Below, in pieces: positions 43,222 to 51,184 of a stretch of 64,000 nt of DNA. Positions within the stretch are counted from its first letter, which is position 1; every line of letters begins with the position of its first letter. Under the pieces are notes generated by a model. It had not been told where the DNA came from. It saw nothing but the letters and a program-made list of their open reading frames with translations, and did no database searches. The stretch is from Marinobacter szutsaonensis (GTDB lineage Bacteria > Pseudomonadota > Gammaproteobacteria > Pseudomonadales > Oleiphilaceae), in NCBI RefSeq assembly GCF_039523335.1, contig NZ_BAAAFC010000002.1, positions 248,001-312,000 on the forward strand, in the 5' to 3' direction. Made by a program: the position numbers and the translations under genes.

Positions 43222-43333
43222 GGGCGGCTTTGGGGCGAGCCACCCAAAAACCGCTACGAGCACGTCCATGTGCGCTTGTTTCAGGCCATCCATGGCCTTC
43301 AACATTTTTGGGAGGCTCACCCCAAAGCCACCC
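43222..43333. repeat. Long-arm hairpin element B3
   Basis: Left arm 43222-43250 and right arm 43305-43333 are 29 nt with three mismatches. The arms are unrelated in sequence to those of B1 and B2. The interior has CACGTCCATGTG, CGCTTG and GCCATCCATGGC in the same order as B1. It sits in the divergent gap between the YaiI gene and a histidine phosphatase gene, ending about 30 nt before the latter's ribosome site. Confidence 0.85.
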
Positions 43334-43379
43334 CAAACCTCACGATAACTCCGCGACTGCGGAAGGAGGGCGAACTGCC

Positions 43380-43961
43380 ATGATCAGGAAACTCGTTCTT
43401 TGCCTCACTATGAGCCTTATCACCTTCGGTTTTTCCTTGAATGCCTCTGCAAGCGACGGCAACGCGGAAGCCTGGCAAGCCCTGCGAGATGGCCAGGCCA
43501 TCCTCATCCTCCGCCACGCCCTAGCACCAGGCACCGGGGATCCTGCCAACTTCACACTAAACGACTGCAGCACCCAGCGGAATCTGAACGAGGCCGGTCG
43601 GGAACAGGCGCGGTCGTGGAAGCCGTTTCTGGCGAAACATGGGATTGAGGAGGCCCGGGTGTTTACCAGTCAGTGGTGCCGGTGTCGGGAGACTGCCAAT
43701 GAGATGAATGTGGGCGAGGTGACGGACATGCCGTCACTGAATTCGTTCTTCCAGAACCGCGAAAGCGGACCGGGGCAGACGCGGGAGACGATTGAGCGGG
43801 TGAACAGTTGGGAGCCGGGGCTGCCGGTGGTGTTGGTGTCGCATCAGGTGAACATAACGGCGCTGGCGGGGATTTTTCCGGCTTCGAATGAAGGCGTGAT
43901 TTTGTCGTTGCCGTTGTCGGAGGATCCGACGGTGCTGGCGCGGGTGGCGCCGGGGCGTTAG
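43380..43961 (+). CDS. Exported histidine phosphatase family protein
   Basis: 193 residues from the ATG at 43380 with AGGAGGG 9 nt upstream; the open frame extends back to 43167 through repeat B3 but that is not coding. A Sec signal ends near NASASD. The catalytic motif reads ILRHALAPG, and the second His is present in VLVSHQVNITAL. QWCRCRETA carries the conserved Arg. It is probably a periplasmic phosphatase of unknown substrate. Short (SixA-like) size. Confidence 0.8.
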   Translation: MIRKLVLCLTMSLITFGFSLNASASDGNAEAWQALRDGQAILILRHALAPGTGDPANFTLNDCSTQRNLNEAGREQARSWKPFLAKHGIEEARVFTSQWCRCRETANEMNVGEVTDMPSLNSFFQNRESGPGQTRETIERVNSWEPGLPVVLVSHQVNITALAGIFPASNEGVILSLPLSEDPTVLARVAPGR

Positions 43962-43981
43962 GGAACCGGGGCTGGGGTTTC

Positions 43982-43990
43982 TGGTATAAT
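43982..43990 (+). promoter_or_regulatory. Extended -10 promoter for the YjdM gene
   Basis: TGGTATAAT is a perfect extended -10 (TGn-TATAAT), 31 nt upstream of the ATG at 44022. No good -35 is seen at the expected spacing, which is normal for extended -10 promoters. Confidence 0.55.
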
Positions 43991-44021
43991 CCGGTTCTCA
44001 TTCAATTAACAGGAAATGATA

Positions 44022-44360
44022 ATGCCCCAGCTTCCTCCTTGCCCCCAGTGTGGTTCCGAGTTCACTTATGAAGATGGTGTTCAGTTGGTTTGTCCCGAGT
44101 GTGGGCATGAGTGGTCCGAGGCGGAGCAAGCGAATGCTGAGGCCGGTAAGGTGGTTCGTGATGCCAATGGCAATGAACTCCAGGACGGCGATATGGTCAC
44201 TGTCATCAAGGACTTGAAGGTCAAGGGTTCAAGTTCGGTGGTGAAGGTTGGTACCAAGGTGAAGAATATTCGTCTGGTGGAAGGTGATCACGATATCGAT
44301 TGCAAGATCGATGGCATCGGTGCTATGAAACTGAAGTCGGAGTTCGTCAAGAAGGCCTGA
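44022..44360 (+). CDS. yjdM: Zinc-ribbon protein YjdM (PhnA family)
   Basis: 112 residues from the ATG at 44022 with AGGAA 6 nt upstream; an ATG two codons earlier leaves no room for a ribosome site. N-terminal zinc ribbon [11 protein letters not shown] and CPECGHEW, then the PhnA C-terminal domain with [16 protein letters not shown] and [19 protein letters not shown]. Once named alkylphosphonate utilisation protein A, its real role is unclear. An extended -10 promoter lies upstream. Confidence 0.9.
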   Translation: MPQLPPCPQCGSEFTYEDGVQLVCPECGHEWSEAEQANAEAGKVVRDANGNELQDGDMVTVIKDLKVKGSSSVVKVGTKVKNIRLVEGDHDIDCKIDGIGAMKLKSEFVKKA

Positions 44361-44400
44361 CGGACGTTGTCCGTTACCGGGAGCTTCATGGAGAGAGCAG

Positions 44401-44919
44401 ATGGTTGAGAAGGACCAGGAAGGGGTTTCACAGCCTGAGGTCCCGCCTCACAAGAGGCATGAACTGCACCAGGAGCTTCCGGTGGATTTTCCGGATCCGT
44501 TTTTCCGGGGCCTGCACAGGGTTATCCGTTTTGCCATCCGGGTGCTGGCCGTCCTGATGGTGGCGGTGATTCTCTGGGGTGTGGGTGATGTGATCTACAT
44601 CATTTACGACCGTCTGATCACGCCGCCTTTTCTGCTGCTGGATATCAACGACATTTTCTACACCTTCGGCGCTTTCATGGCGGTGCTGATTGCTGTGGAG
44701 ATCTTCATCAATATTCGGCTTTACCTCGGCACGAACGTGTTCCCGGTCCAACTGGTGGTTGCCACGGCGCTGATGGCGATTGCCCGGAAGGTGATCGTGC
44801 TCGATTTTGAGACGCTCACTCCCATGTACCTGATCGGTATTGCGGCGACCACGCTGGCGCTGGGTATTACCTACTGGCTGCTCCGGCAGGGTACCCAGTA
44901 CCAGGAGTGGGATGACTGA
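44401..44919 (+). CDS. PsiE-family membrane protein
   Basis: 172 residues with an acidic N-terminal tail (1-40) and four transmembrane segments (about 45-70, 82-103, 113-133, 139-160). LDINDIFYTFGAFMAVLIAVEIF and HRVIRFAIRVLA match the phosphate-starvation-inducible PsiE family. Function is unknown. It begins 40 nt after yjdM and is probably in the same transcript. Confidence 0.8.
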   Translation: MVEKDQEGVSQPEVPPHKRHELHQELPVDFPDPFFRGLHRVIRFAIRVLAVLMVAVILWGVGDVIYIIYDRLITPPFLLLDINDIFYTFGAFMAVLIAVEIFINIRLYLGTNVFPVQLVVATALMAIARKVIVLDFETLTPMYLIGIAATTLALGITYWLLRQGTQYQEWDD

Positions 44920-44996
44920 CACCCCGGATTGATCAATTGCCTCCTCTCGTCTAAACCTTAAACAGAGCCCCGTCGGGCTGGGCCAAGGAGTACGGG

Positions 44997-46079
44997 ATGA
45001 GACAACGCCATGAATTTCATGTGGATAGCACCCGCTATCTGGATGACCACGGCAAGCCGCTGGATGACTTGCCCGCCCTCGCCGGGGACACCGAGCGTGT
45101 CCTGGCTGCCTACCGCAATATGGTGCTGACCCGCACCTTCGATTCCAAAGTCATCGCCCTGCAACGCACTGGCAAGTGCGGTACCTATGCGTCTGTGTTG
45201 GGGCACGAAGTGATTGGAACCGCCATTGGCCAGAGCATGGCCAGAACCGATGTGTTTGTACCCTATTACCGGGATCAGGCGGTGCACACGCTCCGTGGCG
45301 TGAGCCTGAGGGATATGATGCTGTACTGGGGTGGAGACGAGCGGGGCAGTGCGAACTGGGAGAATTGTCCGGAAGACCTGCCCATTGCGGTGCCCATTGC
45401 GACCCAGTGCTGTCATGCCGTGGGCGTGGCCTCGGCGATCCGGATCCGGGGTGAGGAGCGGGCGGTGGTTTGCTGCGTGGGTGACGGTGGTACTTCCAAG
45501 GGGGATTTTCTGGAGAGCATCAACCTGGCCGGGACCTGGCATTTGCCGGTGGTGTTTGTTGCCATCAACAACCAGTGGGCGATCTCCACGCCCCGCAGCC
45601 TCCAAACCGGGGCCGAGACCATCGCCCAGAAGGCCATCAGCGCCGGCCTGCCGGGGCATGCGGTGGACGGCAACGACTATTTTGCGGCCTCGGAGGTTCT
45701 GGATACCGCCCTGGAGCGGGCCCGTGGTGGCAAGGGCGCGACTCTGATCGAGGCGGTGACTTACCGGCTTGGAGACCATACCACCGCTGACGACGCCACC
45801 CGCTACCGCACCGCCGAGGACCTGAAACGGGCCTGGGAGAAAGATGGCGTCAAACGCCTGCAGAACTGGCTGCACGATAACGGCCTCTGGGATGCCGACA
45901 AGGAAAAGGCCCTGCAAGCCGACAGCAAGAACAGGGTGGAGAGGGCGGTTGAGGAATACCTGGCCACGGAACCCCAGCCACCTACCGCGATGGTCGATTA
46001 CCTGTTCGAGACACTTCCCCCGGCCCTTCAGGCCCAGCGTGAACGGATTGCCGCCAAATACCGGGGAGGTGAATCATGA
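44997..46079 (+). CDS. pdhA: Pyruvate dehydrogenase E1 component, alpha subunit
   Basis: 360 residues. The thiamine-pyrophosphate motif runs from GDGGTSKGDF (about 162) to VAINN (about 190). LGHEVIGTAIGQSM and YYRDQAVHTLRGV belong to the alpha subunit of heterotetrameric E1, and the C-terminal YRLGDHTTADDATRY is the phosphorylation-loop region. The complex decarboxylates a 2-oxo acid, probably pyruvate; a branched-chain acid is possible. It overlaps the beta subunit gene by 4 nt. Confidence 0.85.
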   Translation: MRQRHEFHVDSTRYLDDHGKPLDDLPALAGDTERVLAAYRNMVLTRTFDSKVIALQRTGKCGTYASVLGHEVIGTAIGQSMARTDVFVPYYRDQAVHTLRGVSLRDMMLYWGGDERGSANWENCPEDLPIAVPIATQCCHAVGVASAIRIRGEERAVVCCVGDGGTSKGDFLESINLAGTWHLPVVFVAINNQWAISTPRSLQTGAETIAQKAISAGLPGHAVDGNDYFAASEVLDTALERARGGKGATLIEAVTYRLGDHTTADDATRYRTAEDLKRAWEKDGVKRLQNWLHDNGLWDADKEKALQADSKNRVERAVEEYLATEPQPPTAMVDYLFETLPPALQAQRERIAAKYRGGES

Positions 46080-47068
46080 GCAAGGGCGAGCTGCGTGACG
46101 TGACCCTGGTGGAGGCGGTCAACATGGCCCTGCACTGGGAAATGGAGCACGACGAGAATGTGGTGGTACTGGGCGAGGATATCGCCACCAATGGCGGTGT
46201 GTTCCGGGCCACCGTGGGCCTGAAGGAGAAATTCGGTTTCAAAAGGGTGATGGACACACCGCTGGCGGAAAACCTGATTGCCGGCACCTCCGTGGGGATG
46301 GCCACCCAGGACCTGAAGCCGGTGGCGGAGTTCCAGTTCATGGGATTCATCTACGCCGGCATGGAGCAGATCGTCAGCCACGCCGCCCGTATGCGTAATC
46401 GCACCCGGGGTCGGTTGCATTGCCCCATCGTGTACCGCGCACCCTTTGGCGGTGGTATCCACGCCCCCGAGCACCATTCCGAGAGTACCGAGGCCCTGTT
46501 TGCCCACATCCCGGGCCTGCGGGTGGTGATTCCCAGTTCGCCCCAGCGCGCCTACGGGTTGCTCCTGGCGGCCATCCGTAATCCGGATCCGGTGATCTTC
46601 CTGGAGCCCAAGCGCCTGTACCGGGCAGTGACCCAGCGCGTCGAGAACAACGGCGAGGCGCTGCCGTTGGACACCTGTTTCACCCTGCGTGAAGGCGATG
46701 ACGTGACTCTCATCACCTGGGGCCCCTGCGTGATGGAAACCCTCCAGGCCGCCGATAAGCTGGCACACCAGGGCGTAACCTGCGAAGTCATCGACGTGGC
46801 CACCATCAGCCCCCTCGACCGGGAAACCCTGCTGTGCTCCGTCGCCAAAACCGGCCGGGCCGTCATCATCCACGAAGCCTGCCGCAACGGCGGCGTAGGC
46901 GCCGAAATCGCCGCCTCCCTCGCCGAAGGCGCCTTCCTGGACCTCCAGGCACCAGTGGTGCGGGTAACCGGCTACGACACCATCATGCCCTATTACCGCA
47001 ACGAAGACGCCTACTTGCCAAAGGTGGAGGACATCGTAGAAGCCGTAGAACAAGTCATCGCCCTGTAA
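46076..47068 (+). CDS. pdhB: 2-oxo acid dehydrogenase E1 component, beta subunit
   Basis: 330 residues. The N-terminal VTLVEAVNMALHWEM and VVVLGEDIATNGGVF are standard for E1 beta (transketolase pyrimidine domain), with the conserved HSES after GGGIHAPEH and a C-terminal transketolase-C domain. It pairs with the alpha subunit upstream (ATGA overlap). Two family-A palindromes lie between it and the E2 gene. Confidence 0.85.
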   Translation: MSKGELRDVTLVEAVNMALHWEMEHDENVVVLGEDIATNGGVFRATVGLKEKFGFKRVMDTPLAENLIAGTSVGMATQDLKPVAEFQFMGFIYAGMEQIVSHAARMRNRTRGRLHCPIVYRAPFGGGIHAPEHHSESTEALFAHIPGLRVVIPSSPQRAYGLLLAAIRNPDPVIFLEPKRLYRAVTQRVENNGEALPLDTCFTLREGDDVTLITWGPCVMETLQAADKLAHQGVTCEVIDVATISPLDRETLLCSVAKTGRAVIIHEACRNGGVGAEIAASLAEGAFLDLQAPVVRVTGYDTIMPYYRNEDAYLPKVEDIVEAVEQVIAL

Positions 47069-47098
47069 CCGACTGACTCCATGGGACTGGCCACCCCC

Positions 47099-47208
47099 GG
47101 GGTCTGACCCCGCGGGGTCAGACCCCAATTTCACGCCCTAAAGGGGCGGAAAAGTCACCAAAATTCGCGGCCCGGCACCGGGGTCTGACCCCAAAGGGGG
47201 CAGACCCC
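47099..47208. repeat. Two shorter REP-like palindromes inside the pdh cluster
   Basis: 47099-47126 is GGGGTCTGACCCC-GC-GGGGTCAGACCCC, a perfect 13-bp stem whose arms are themselves near-palindromic. 47180-47208 is a 29-nt imperfect version around AAA. They differ from the other family-A units in the inner arm. They sit between co-oriented E1-beta and E2 genes, where they may reduce readthrough or stabilise the upstream mRNA. Confidence 0.85.
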
Positions 47209-47239
47209 ACCTTCACAAAAGAAACCAGGGGAGTAACCA

Positions 47240-48361
47240 ATGAAAAACTTCAAACTTCCAGATCTAGGCGAAGGCCTCCCCGAAGCCGAAATCGTCGAAT
47301 GGCACGTCAAAGTCGGCGACACCGTCGAGGTCGACCAAACCCTCGTCAGCGTAGAAACCGCCAAAGCCATCGTCGACGTCCCATCCCCCGAGGCGGGCAC
47401 CATCGCCAAACTCTACGGCGAGCCGGGCGACATCATCCACACCGGTGAACCGCTGCTGGCTTTCGAAGGCGAGGGCAGCGACAGCGGCACCGTGGTCGGT
47501 GAACTCAAAACCTCCGGCAAGGACGACAGAGGCCAGGCCGGCCAGGAACAATTCATCATCGGCGCCGCCCCCTCCAGCAAACGCGCCCGCGCCAACCGGG
47601 CCACGCCGGGCGTGCGGGCGCTGGCGGAACGGTTGGGCGTAAACCTCGAGCAGATCAAAGGCAGTGGCCCGGGCGGCCTGATCACCAACGACGATGTCCA
47701 CCGCCAGGCCAGCCACCAGAAAAAACTGGGCGACGCCGAACCCCTCCGGGGCACCCGCCGAACTATGGCCAAGAACATGGCACAGTCCCATGCCCAGGTA
47801 GTGCCGGTTTCCATCTTCGAGGATGTGGACATCGGCGCCTGGAAAAAAGGCACCGACATCACCATGCGCCTGGTCCAGGCCATCGGCACCGCCTGCGAAG
47901 CCTGCCCCGAACTCAACTGCTGGTTCGATGGCGACAACCTTACTCGGCGGTTACTGGAAGAAGTACACGTGGGCATTGCCGTGGACACCCCCGATGGCCT
48001 GTTCGTGCCCGTGCTCCGGGATATCACCCATCGCAGTCTCAAGGACCTGAGAAAGGGCCTGGAGAACCTGAGGGAAGCTGTCGCCACCCGCAAGATTCCA
48101 CCCAAAGAAATGCAGGGCGCAACGATCACCCTATCCAACTTCGGCACCATGACCGGGCAATACGCCAACCCGATCATCATCCCGCCGCAAGTGGCCATCA
48201 TCGGGTCCGGAAGCATCCGGGACAAGGTTGTGCCCGTGGACGGCAAACCCGCAGTCCGAAAGGTCTTGCCACTGTCGCTGACCTTTGACCACCGCGCCGC
48301 CACTGGCGGGGAAGCTTCCCGGTTCCTCGGGGCTATGATGGAAGCGCTCTCCAGGGCATAA
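47240..48361 (+). CDS. 2-oxo acid dehydrogenase E2 acyltransferase
   Basis: 373 residues, single-lipoyl type. Lipoyl domain 1-80 with K42 in VETAKAIVDVPSP; peripheral subunit-binding domain about 116-152 (TPGVRALAERLGV, GPGGLITNDDV); catalytic domain from about 165. The active-site motif reads DHRAATGGE near 350, so the usual H-R-x-x-D-G has Thr for Asp. His is kept; this variant occurs in one bacterial E2 group. It completes E1 alpha/beta here. No E3 gene is nearby, so dihydrolipoamide dehydrogenase must be shared from elsewhere. Confidence 0.85.
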   Translation: MKNFKLPDLGEGLPEAEIVEWHVKVGDTVEVDQTLVSVETAKAIVDVPSPEAGTIAKLYGEPGDIIHTGEPLLAFEGEGSDSGTVVGELKTSGKDDRGQAGQEQFIIGAAPSSKRARANRATPGVRALAERLGVNLEQIKGSGPGGLITNDDVHRQASHQKKLGDAEPLRGTRRTMAKNMAQSHAQVVPVSIFEDVDIGAWKKGTDITMRLVQAIGTACEACPELNCWFDGDNLTRRLLEEVHVGIAVDTPDGLFVPVLRDITHRSLKDLRKGLENLREAVATRKIPPKEMQGATITLSNFGTMTGQYANPIIIPPQVAIIGSGSIRDKVVPVDGKPAVRKVLPLSLTFDHRAATGGEASRFLGAMMEALSRA

Positions 48362-48464
48362 CACCACAAAGCTGCGACTATTTGCCGCACGCTGCCACTT
48401 GGCACGCGTACCAGACCTTCCTATGCTGGCACTAACCCGTTTACCCATTGAAAGGATCCACCCG

Positions 48465-48968
48465 ATGAAGAAAGGCCTGAGCATCCTGCTTCTGTGCATG
48501 GCCACACTGGCCCCCACCGCCTTCGCCGCTGATTACCAGAGCGGTGATGTGAAGATCGAAAACCCCTGGAGCCGCCCGACACCGCCTGGCACCCCCATGG
48601 GCGTGGGCTACATGAGCATCACCAACAACGGTGACAGCGACATCACCCTCGTGGCCGCCGAAACACCTCGCGCCGGCCACATCTCCATCCACGAAACCAG
48701 CATGAAAGCCGGTGTGATGCGAATGCAGCCCGTGAAGGGCGGCCTGGTGGTACCGGCGGGTGAAACCGTCGAACTCAAACCCCATAGCTACCACCTGATG
48801 CTGGAGAAGCTGACCCAACCCCTGGCAGAAGGCGAAAACATCCCGGTTACGCTGGATTTTGAAGGCGCCGAAGACATGGCCATCGAGCTGGCAGTGCAGC
48901 CTCTGGACGGCGGCATGAAGATGGAGAAAAAGGAAATGGACCACTCCGGGCACCAGATGGGTGATTGA
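48465..48968 (+). CDS. Copper chaperone PCu(A)C
   Basis: 167 residues from the ATG at 48465 (AAAGGA upstream). A Sec signal ends near TAFAADY. The PCu(A)C Cu(I) site uses spaced His and Met residues, visible as GHISIHETSMKAGVMRMQ and HSYHLMLEKL. A Met/His-rich C-terminal tail (GGMKMEKKEMDHSGHQMGD) adds likely copper ligands. It delivers copper to cytochrome oxidase assembly in the periplasm. It is probably a single-gene unit. Confidence 0.9.
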   Translation: MKKGLSILLLCMATLAPTAFAADYQSGDVKIENPWSRPTPPGTPMGVGYMSITNNGDSDITLVAAETPRAGHISIHETSMKAGVMRMQPVKGGLVVPAGETVELKPHSYHLMLEKLTQPLAEGENIPVTLDFEGAEDMAIELAVQPLDGGMKMEKKEMDHSGHQMGD

Positions 48969-49197
48969 CGCCAACCGCTGATTCTCGGATTCATTTTATC
49001 CCGCACTATCCCCCGAAGACCGGAGTTATGCGAACGAAGGCGTCTAGCTCCGGGATTCTCCTCTCAACTCTCTGATCCCCCCGCAGCTTTTGACCTCTTT
49101 CCCGGAATTAGTTGAACACTACAGATCTTGTGCACAAACAGAAACGTAATATTGTGTGTGCCCCCTGGCTTGTCTGTGTGCCCAAACTGGAGCGTAA

Positions 49198-50031
49198 ATG
49201 AAAAACTTCATCGGTTTAACGTTGGTTATATTTGTACAAGTGTTTTTCGTTCAAACCGCAATTGGAGAAGAATCACGGACGGCCTTGGTGCCATTGCCCT
49301 CGGTTGATGACTTCACCAGAGGCGAAGATGGCTGGGGAGTAGGGCTTGGTTTGGGTATTGAGTACGAGTCCGCCTACGAAGGGTCTGATGAATATGAGCT
49401 GGAGGTCGATCCTGCTGGCGCAGTGCAATGGCGAAATGGAAATGATATCTACTATTGGGCAGGTGCGGCACTCGGCTGGCGGGGACTTCGATCTCAAGCC
49501 TGGCTATTTGACGTGGCTGTGGCTTTCCCTTTCGAAGAGGGTCGTGAAGAGAGTGATTCCGAGGACGGTCGGTTGGACGGGCTCGGTGATATCGACGGGA
49601 GCACTGAAATCGTTTTGCAGGCGCGTCATGCACTCGATTCGGACTGGCGTTATTGGCTAGATGGACGACTTATTGCCAGCGAAGACGGAAGCCTTGGTAT
49701 TTTTGGGGCTGGTCGTCGTTTCGGTGATCAAACAGATGGCACGGGGTCTGATCTGAGTCTTGTTCTGGTTTTTCACGATAGCGATTATGCCAATCGAGAT
49801 TTTGGTATTAACTCAGAACAGGCAGTTAATTCCGGGCTGGCTGAAACCGATCTCGACGGTGGCTTTCGCTCTATCGGGCTAAACTATACTTTCCGTTATT
49901 TTGTAAGCGACAACTGGCAGCTATATGGCGAGGCGCTATACGAGCACTACAGTAGCGATGTCAGGGATAGCCCAATTGCGCGCAGCGATTATGAAGCGGA
50001 AGTGGGTGTTGGAGCCATCTACGTATTCTGA
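49198..50031 (+). CDS. MipA/OmpV family outer-membrane protein
   Basis: 277 residues: signal peptide to about 24 (TAIGEE), then repeated amphipathic strands, with GWGVGLGLGIEYESAYEGSD at the start of the barrel and a C terminus YEAEVGVGAIYVF ending in Phe. This fits MipA/OmpV proteins, scaffolds or porins of the outer membrane. The gene is clearly more AT-rich than those to its left and opens a stretch with similar composition up to about 55.3 kb. Confidence 0.75.
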   Translation: MKNFIGLTLVIFVQVFFVQTAIGEESRTALVPLPSVDDFTRGEDGWGVGLGLGIEYESAYEGSDEYELEVDPAGAVQWRNGNDIYYWAGAALGWRGLRSQAWLFDVAVAFPFEEGREESDSEDGRLDGLGDIDGSTEIVLQARHALDSDWRYWLDGRLIASEDGSLGIFGAGRRFGDQTDGTGSDLSLVLVFHDSDYANRDFGINSEQAVNSGLAETDLDGGFRSIGLNYTFRYFVSDNWQLYGEALYEHYSSDVRDSPIARSDYEAEVGVGAIYVF

Positions 50032-50083
50032 ATCTGGATCAAATATCCCGTGTCGCGGATCTTGGGCTATGCACGGAGGCATC

Positions 50084-50500
50084 ATGAAACCGCGGATCAG
50101 TATGATTACCTTGGGCGTGAGCGATCTGCAGCGTTCGATCGAGTTCTATGAAAAAGGACTTGGCTTTCCTCGAATGGATTCCCCTCCGGAAGTGGCATTT
50201 TTTACCTTGAACGGCACCTGGTTAGGTTTGTACGGACGTGACGCTCTTGCCGAGGATGCGTTGGTAGATGGGGCTTCTGGAGGCTTTGCAGGATTCAGTC
50301 TGGCGCACAATGTTAGCTCTGAGCGAGAAGTCGATCAGGTAATGGCCCAAGGAATTTCAGCGGGTGCCGTGGTCACTAAGCCCGCCCAGAAGACCGACTG
50401 GGGTGGCTACGCAGGTTACTTCTCTGACCCCGATGGCTACCTGTGGGAGATCGCTCACAACCCGCTTTTCTGGGTGGGGCCGCCGGATGAACCTGCATAA
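50084..50500 (+). CDS. VOC family (glyoxalase-like) protein
   Basis: 138 residues from the ATG at 50084 (GGAGG with 4-nt spacing; an ATG five codons earlier is possible). Two beta-alpha-beta-beta-beta modules: MITLGVSDLQRSIEFYEKGLGF at the start and GYFSDPDGYLWEIAHNP at the end. The Glu of LWEIAHN is the usual metal ligand. Function in this broad family (glyoxalases, dioxygenases, resistance proteins) cannot be chosen. Confidence 0.8.
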   Translation: MKPRISMITLGVSDLQRSIEFYEKGLGFPRMDSPPEVAFFTLNGTWLGLYGRDALAEDALVDGASGGFAGFSLAHNVSSEREVDQVMAQGISAGAVVTKPAQKTDWGGYAGYFSDPDGYLWEIAHNPLFWVGPPDEPA

Positions 50501-50564
50501 TCAAACCCGGCAGTACGCTGCCTCCGGAACTCCCTGACAGGCCGCCGTACCTTGCGGCAGGTAT

Positions 50565-50711
50565 ATGAACGAAGGCAAATTAGGGAAGGTTAGCGGAATC
50601 ATCCTGGGGATGAGTTTTTTGGCTTCGGGATATGGGGCGTCGTATTTCAATATCGCTTTCCCTTTGGGAGTGCGCCAGGTCATCAAGAAACGGCATGAGA
50701 GGGGGGGGTGA
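50565..50711 (+). CDS. 48-residue small membrane protein upstream of DUF2703
   Basis: ATG at 50565, TGA at 50709-50711, one nt before the DUF2703 ATG. The peptide is MNEGKLGKVSGIILGM with one hydrophobic helix (about 9-35, containing LASGYGASYFNIAF) and a basic tail (VIKKRHERGG). Upstream stop at 50535 limits any longer frame. The ribosome site is weak (AGG at 50559-50561). The stop-start spacing (TGAGATG) suggests coupled translation with DUF2703. I do not recognise a family. Confidence 0.5.
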   Translation: MNEGKLGKVSGIILGMSFLASGYGASYFNIAFPLGVRQVIKKRHERGG

Positions 50712-50712
50712 G

Positions 50713-51174
50713 ATGAAAACACTGACTATTCGGTGGCAGCGCCTGGTCGATGACCAGGGCAGAACCTGCGACCGCTGCGGCGCTACGGAAAGCGCTGTAG
50801 AGGGGGCTGTTCAAAAGCTTCAGCGCGCTCTCAGGGAATTAGGGATAGACGTTGTCTTGGAAAAGCACACGGTTGATCGTGCCACCTTTGATAAAGACCC
50901 CCTGCAGTCCAATCGTATCTGGATTGGCGGCAAGCCGCTCGAAGAGTGGTTGTCGGCAACGACTGGCCGGAGCCAATGCTGTTCTACCTGCGGCGAGGCG
51001 GAGTGTCGGACGGTGACGGTCGGCGGAGAGACCTACGAAGCCATTCCCCCTCAACTGATCTTGAAGGCTGGACTCATGGCGGGTGCACACCTGCTCGATG
51101 CTGAATTGCCGGAAGAGTGTGGCCCTGTATCATGCGCACCGAAAGATAGCGGTGGCTGTTGCCCCTCATCTTAA
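50713..51174 (+). CDS. DUF2703 cysteine-rich protein
   Basis: 153 residues from the ATG at 50713. It begins TIRWQRLVDDQGRTCDRCG, has NRIWIGGKPLEEWL in the middle, and CCSTCGEAECRTV near 101, the DUF2703 signature. The C terminus has more cysteines (CGPVSCAPKDSGGCC). It resembles thioredoxin-like metal-binding proteins; family members occur near mercury or arsenic genes, though none is here. The SecD-like gene follows by 10 nt. Confidence 0.8.
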   Translation: MKTLTIRWQRLVDDQGRTCDRCGATESAVEGAVQKLQRALRELGIDVVLEKHTVDRATFDKDPLQSNRIWIGGKPLEEWLSATTGRSQCCSTCGEAECRTVTVGGETYEAIPPQLILKAGLMAGAHLLDAELPEECGPVSCAPKDSGGCCPSS

Positions 51175-51184
51175 AGGAGCGACA

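Noticed and set aside
43167..43379. N-terminal extension of the histidine phosphatase frame
   Set aside because: It runs through hairpin element B3; the ATG at 43380 has a strong ribosome site and a proper signal peptide follows.
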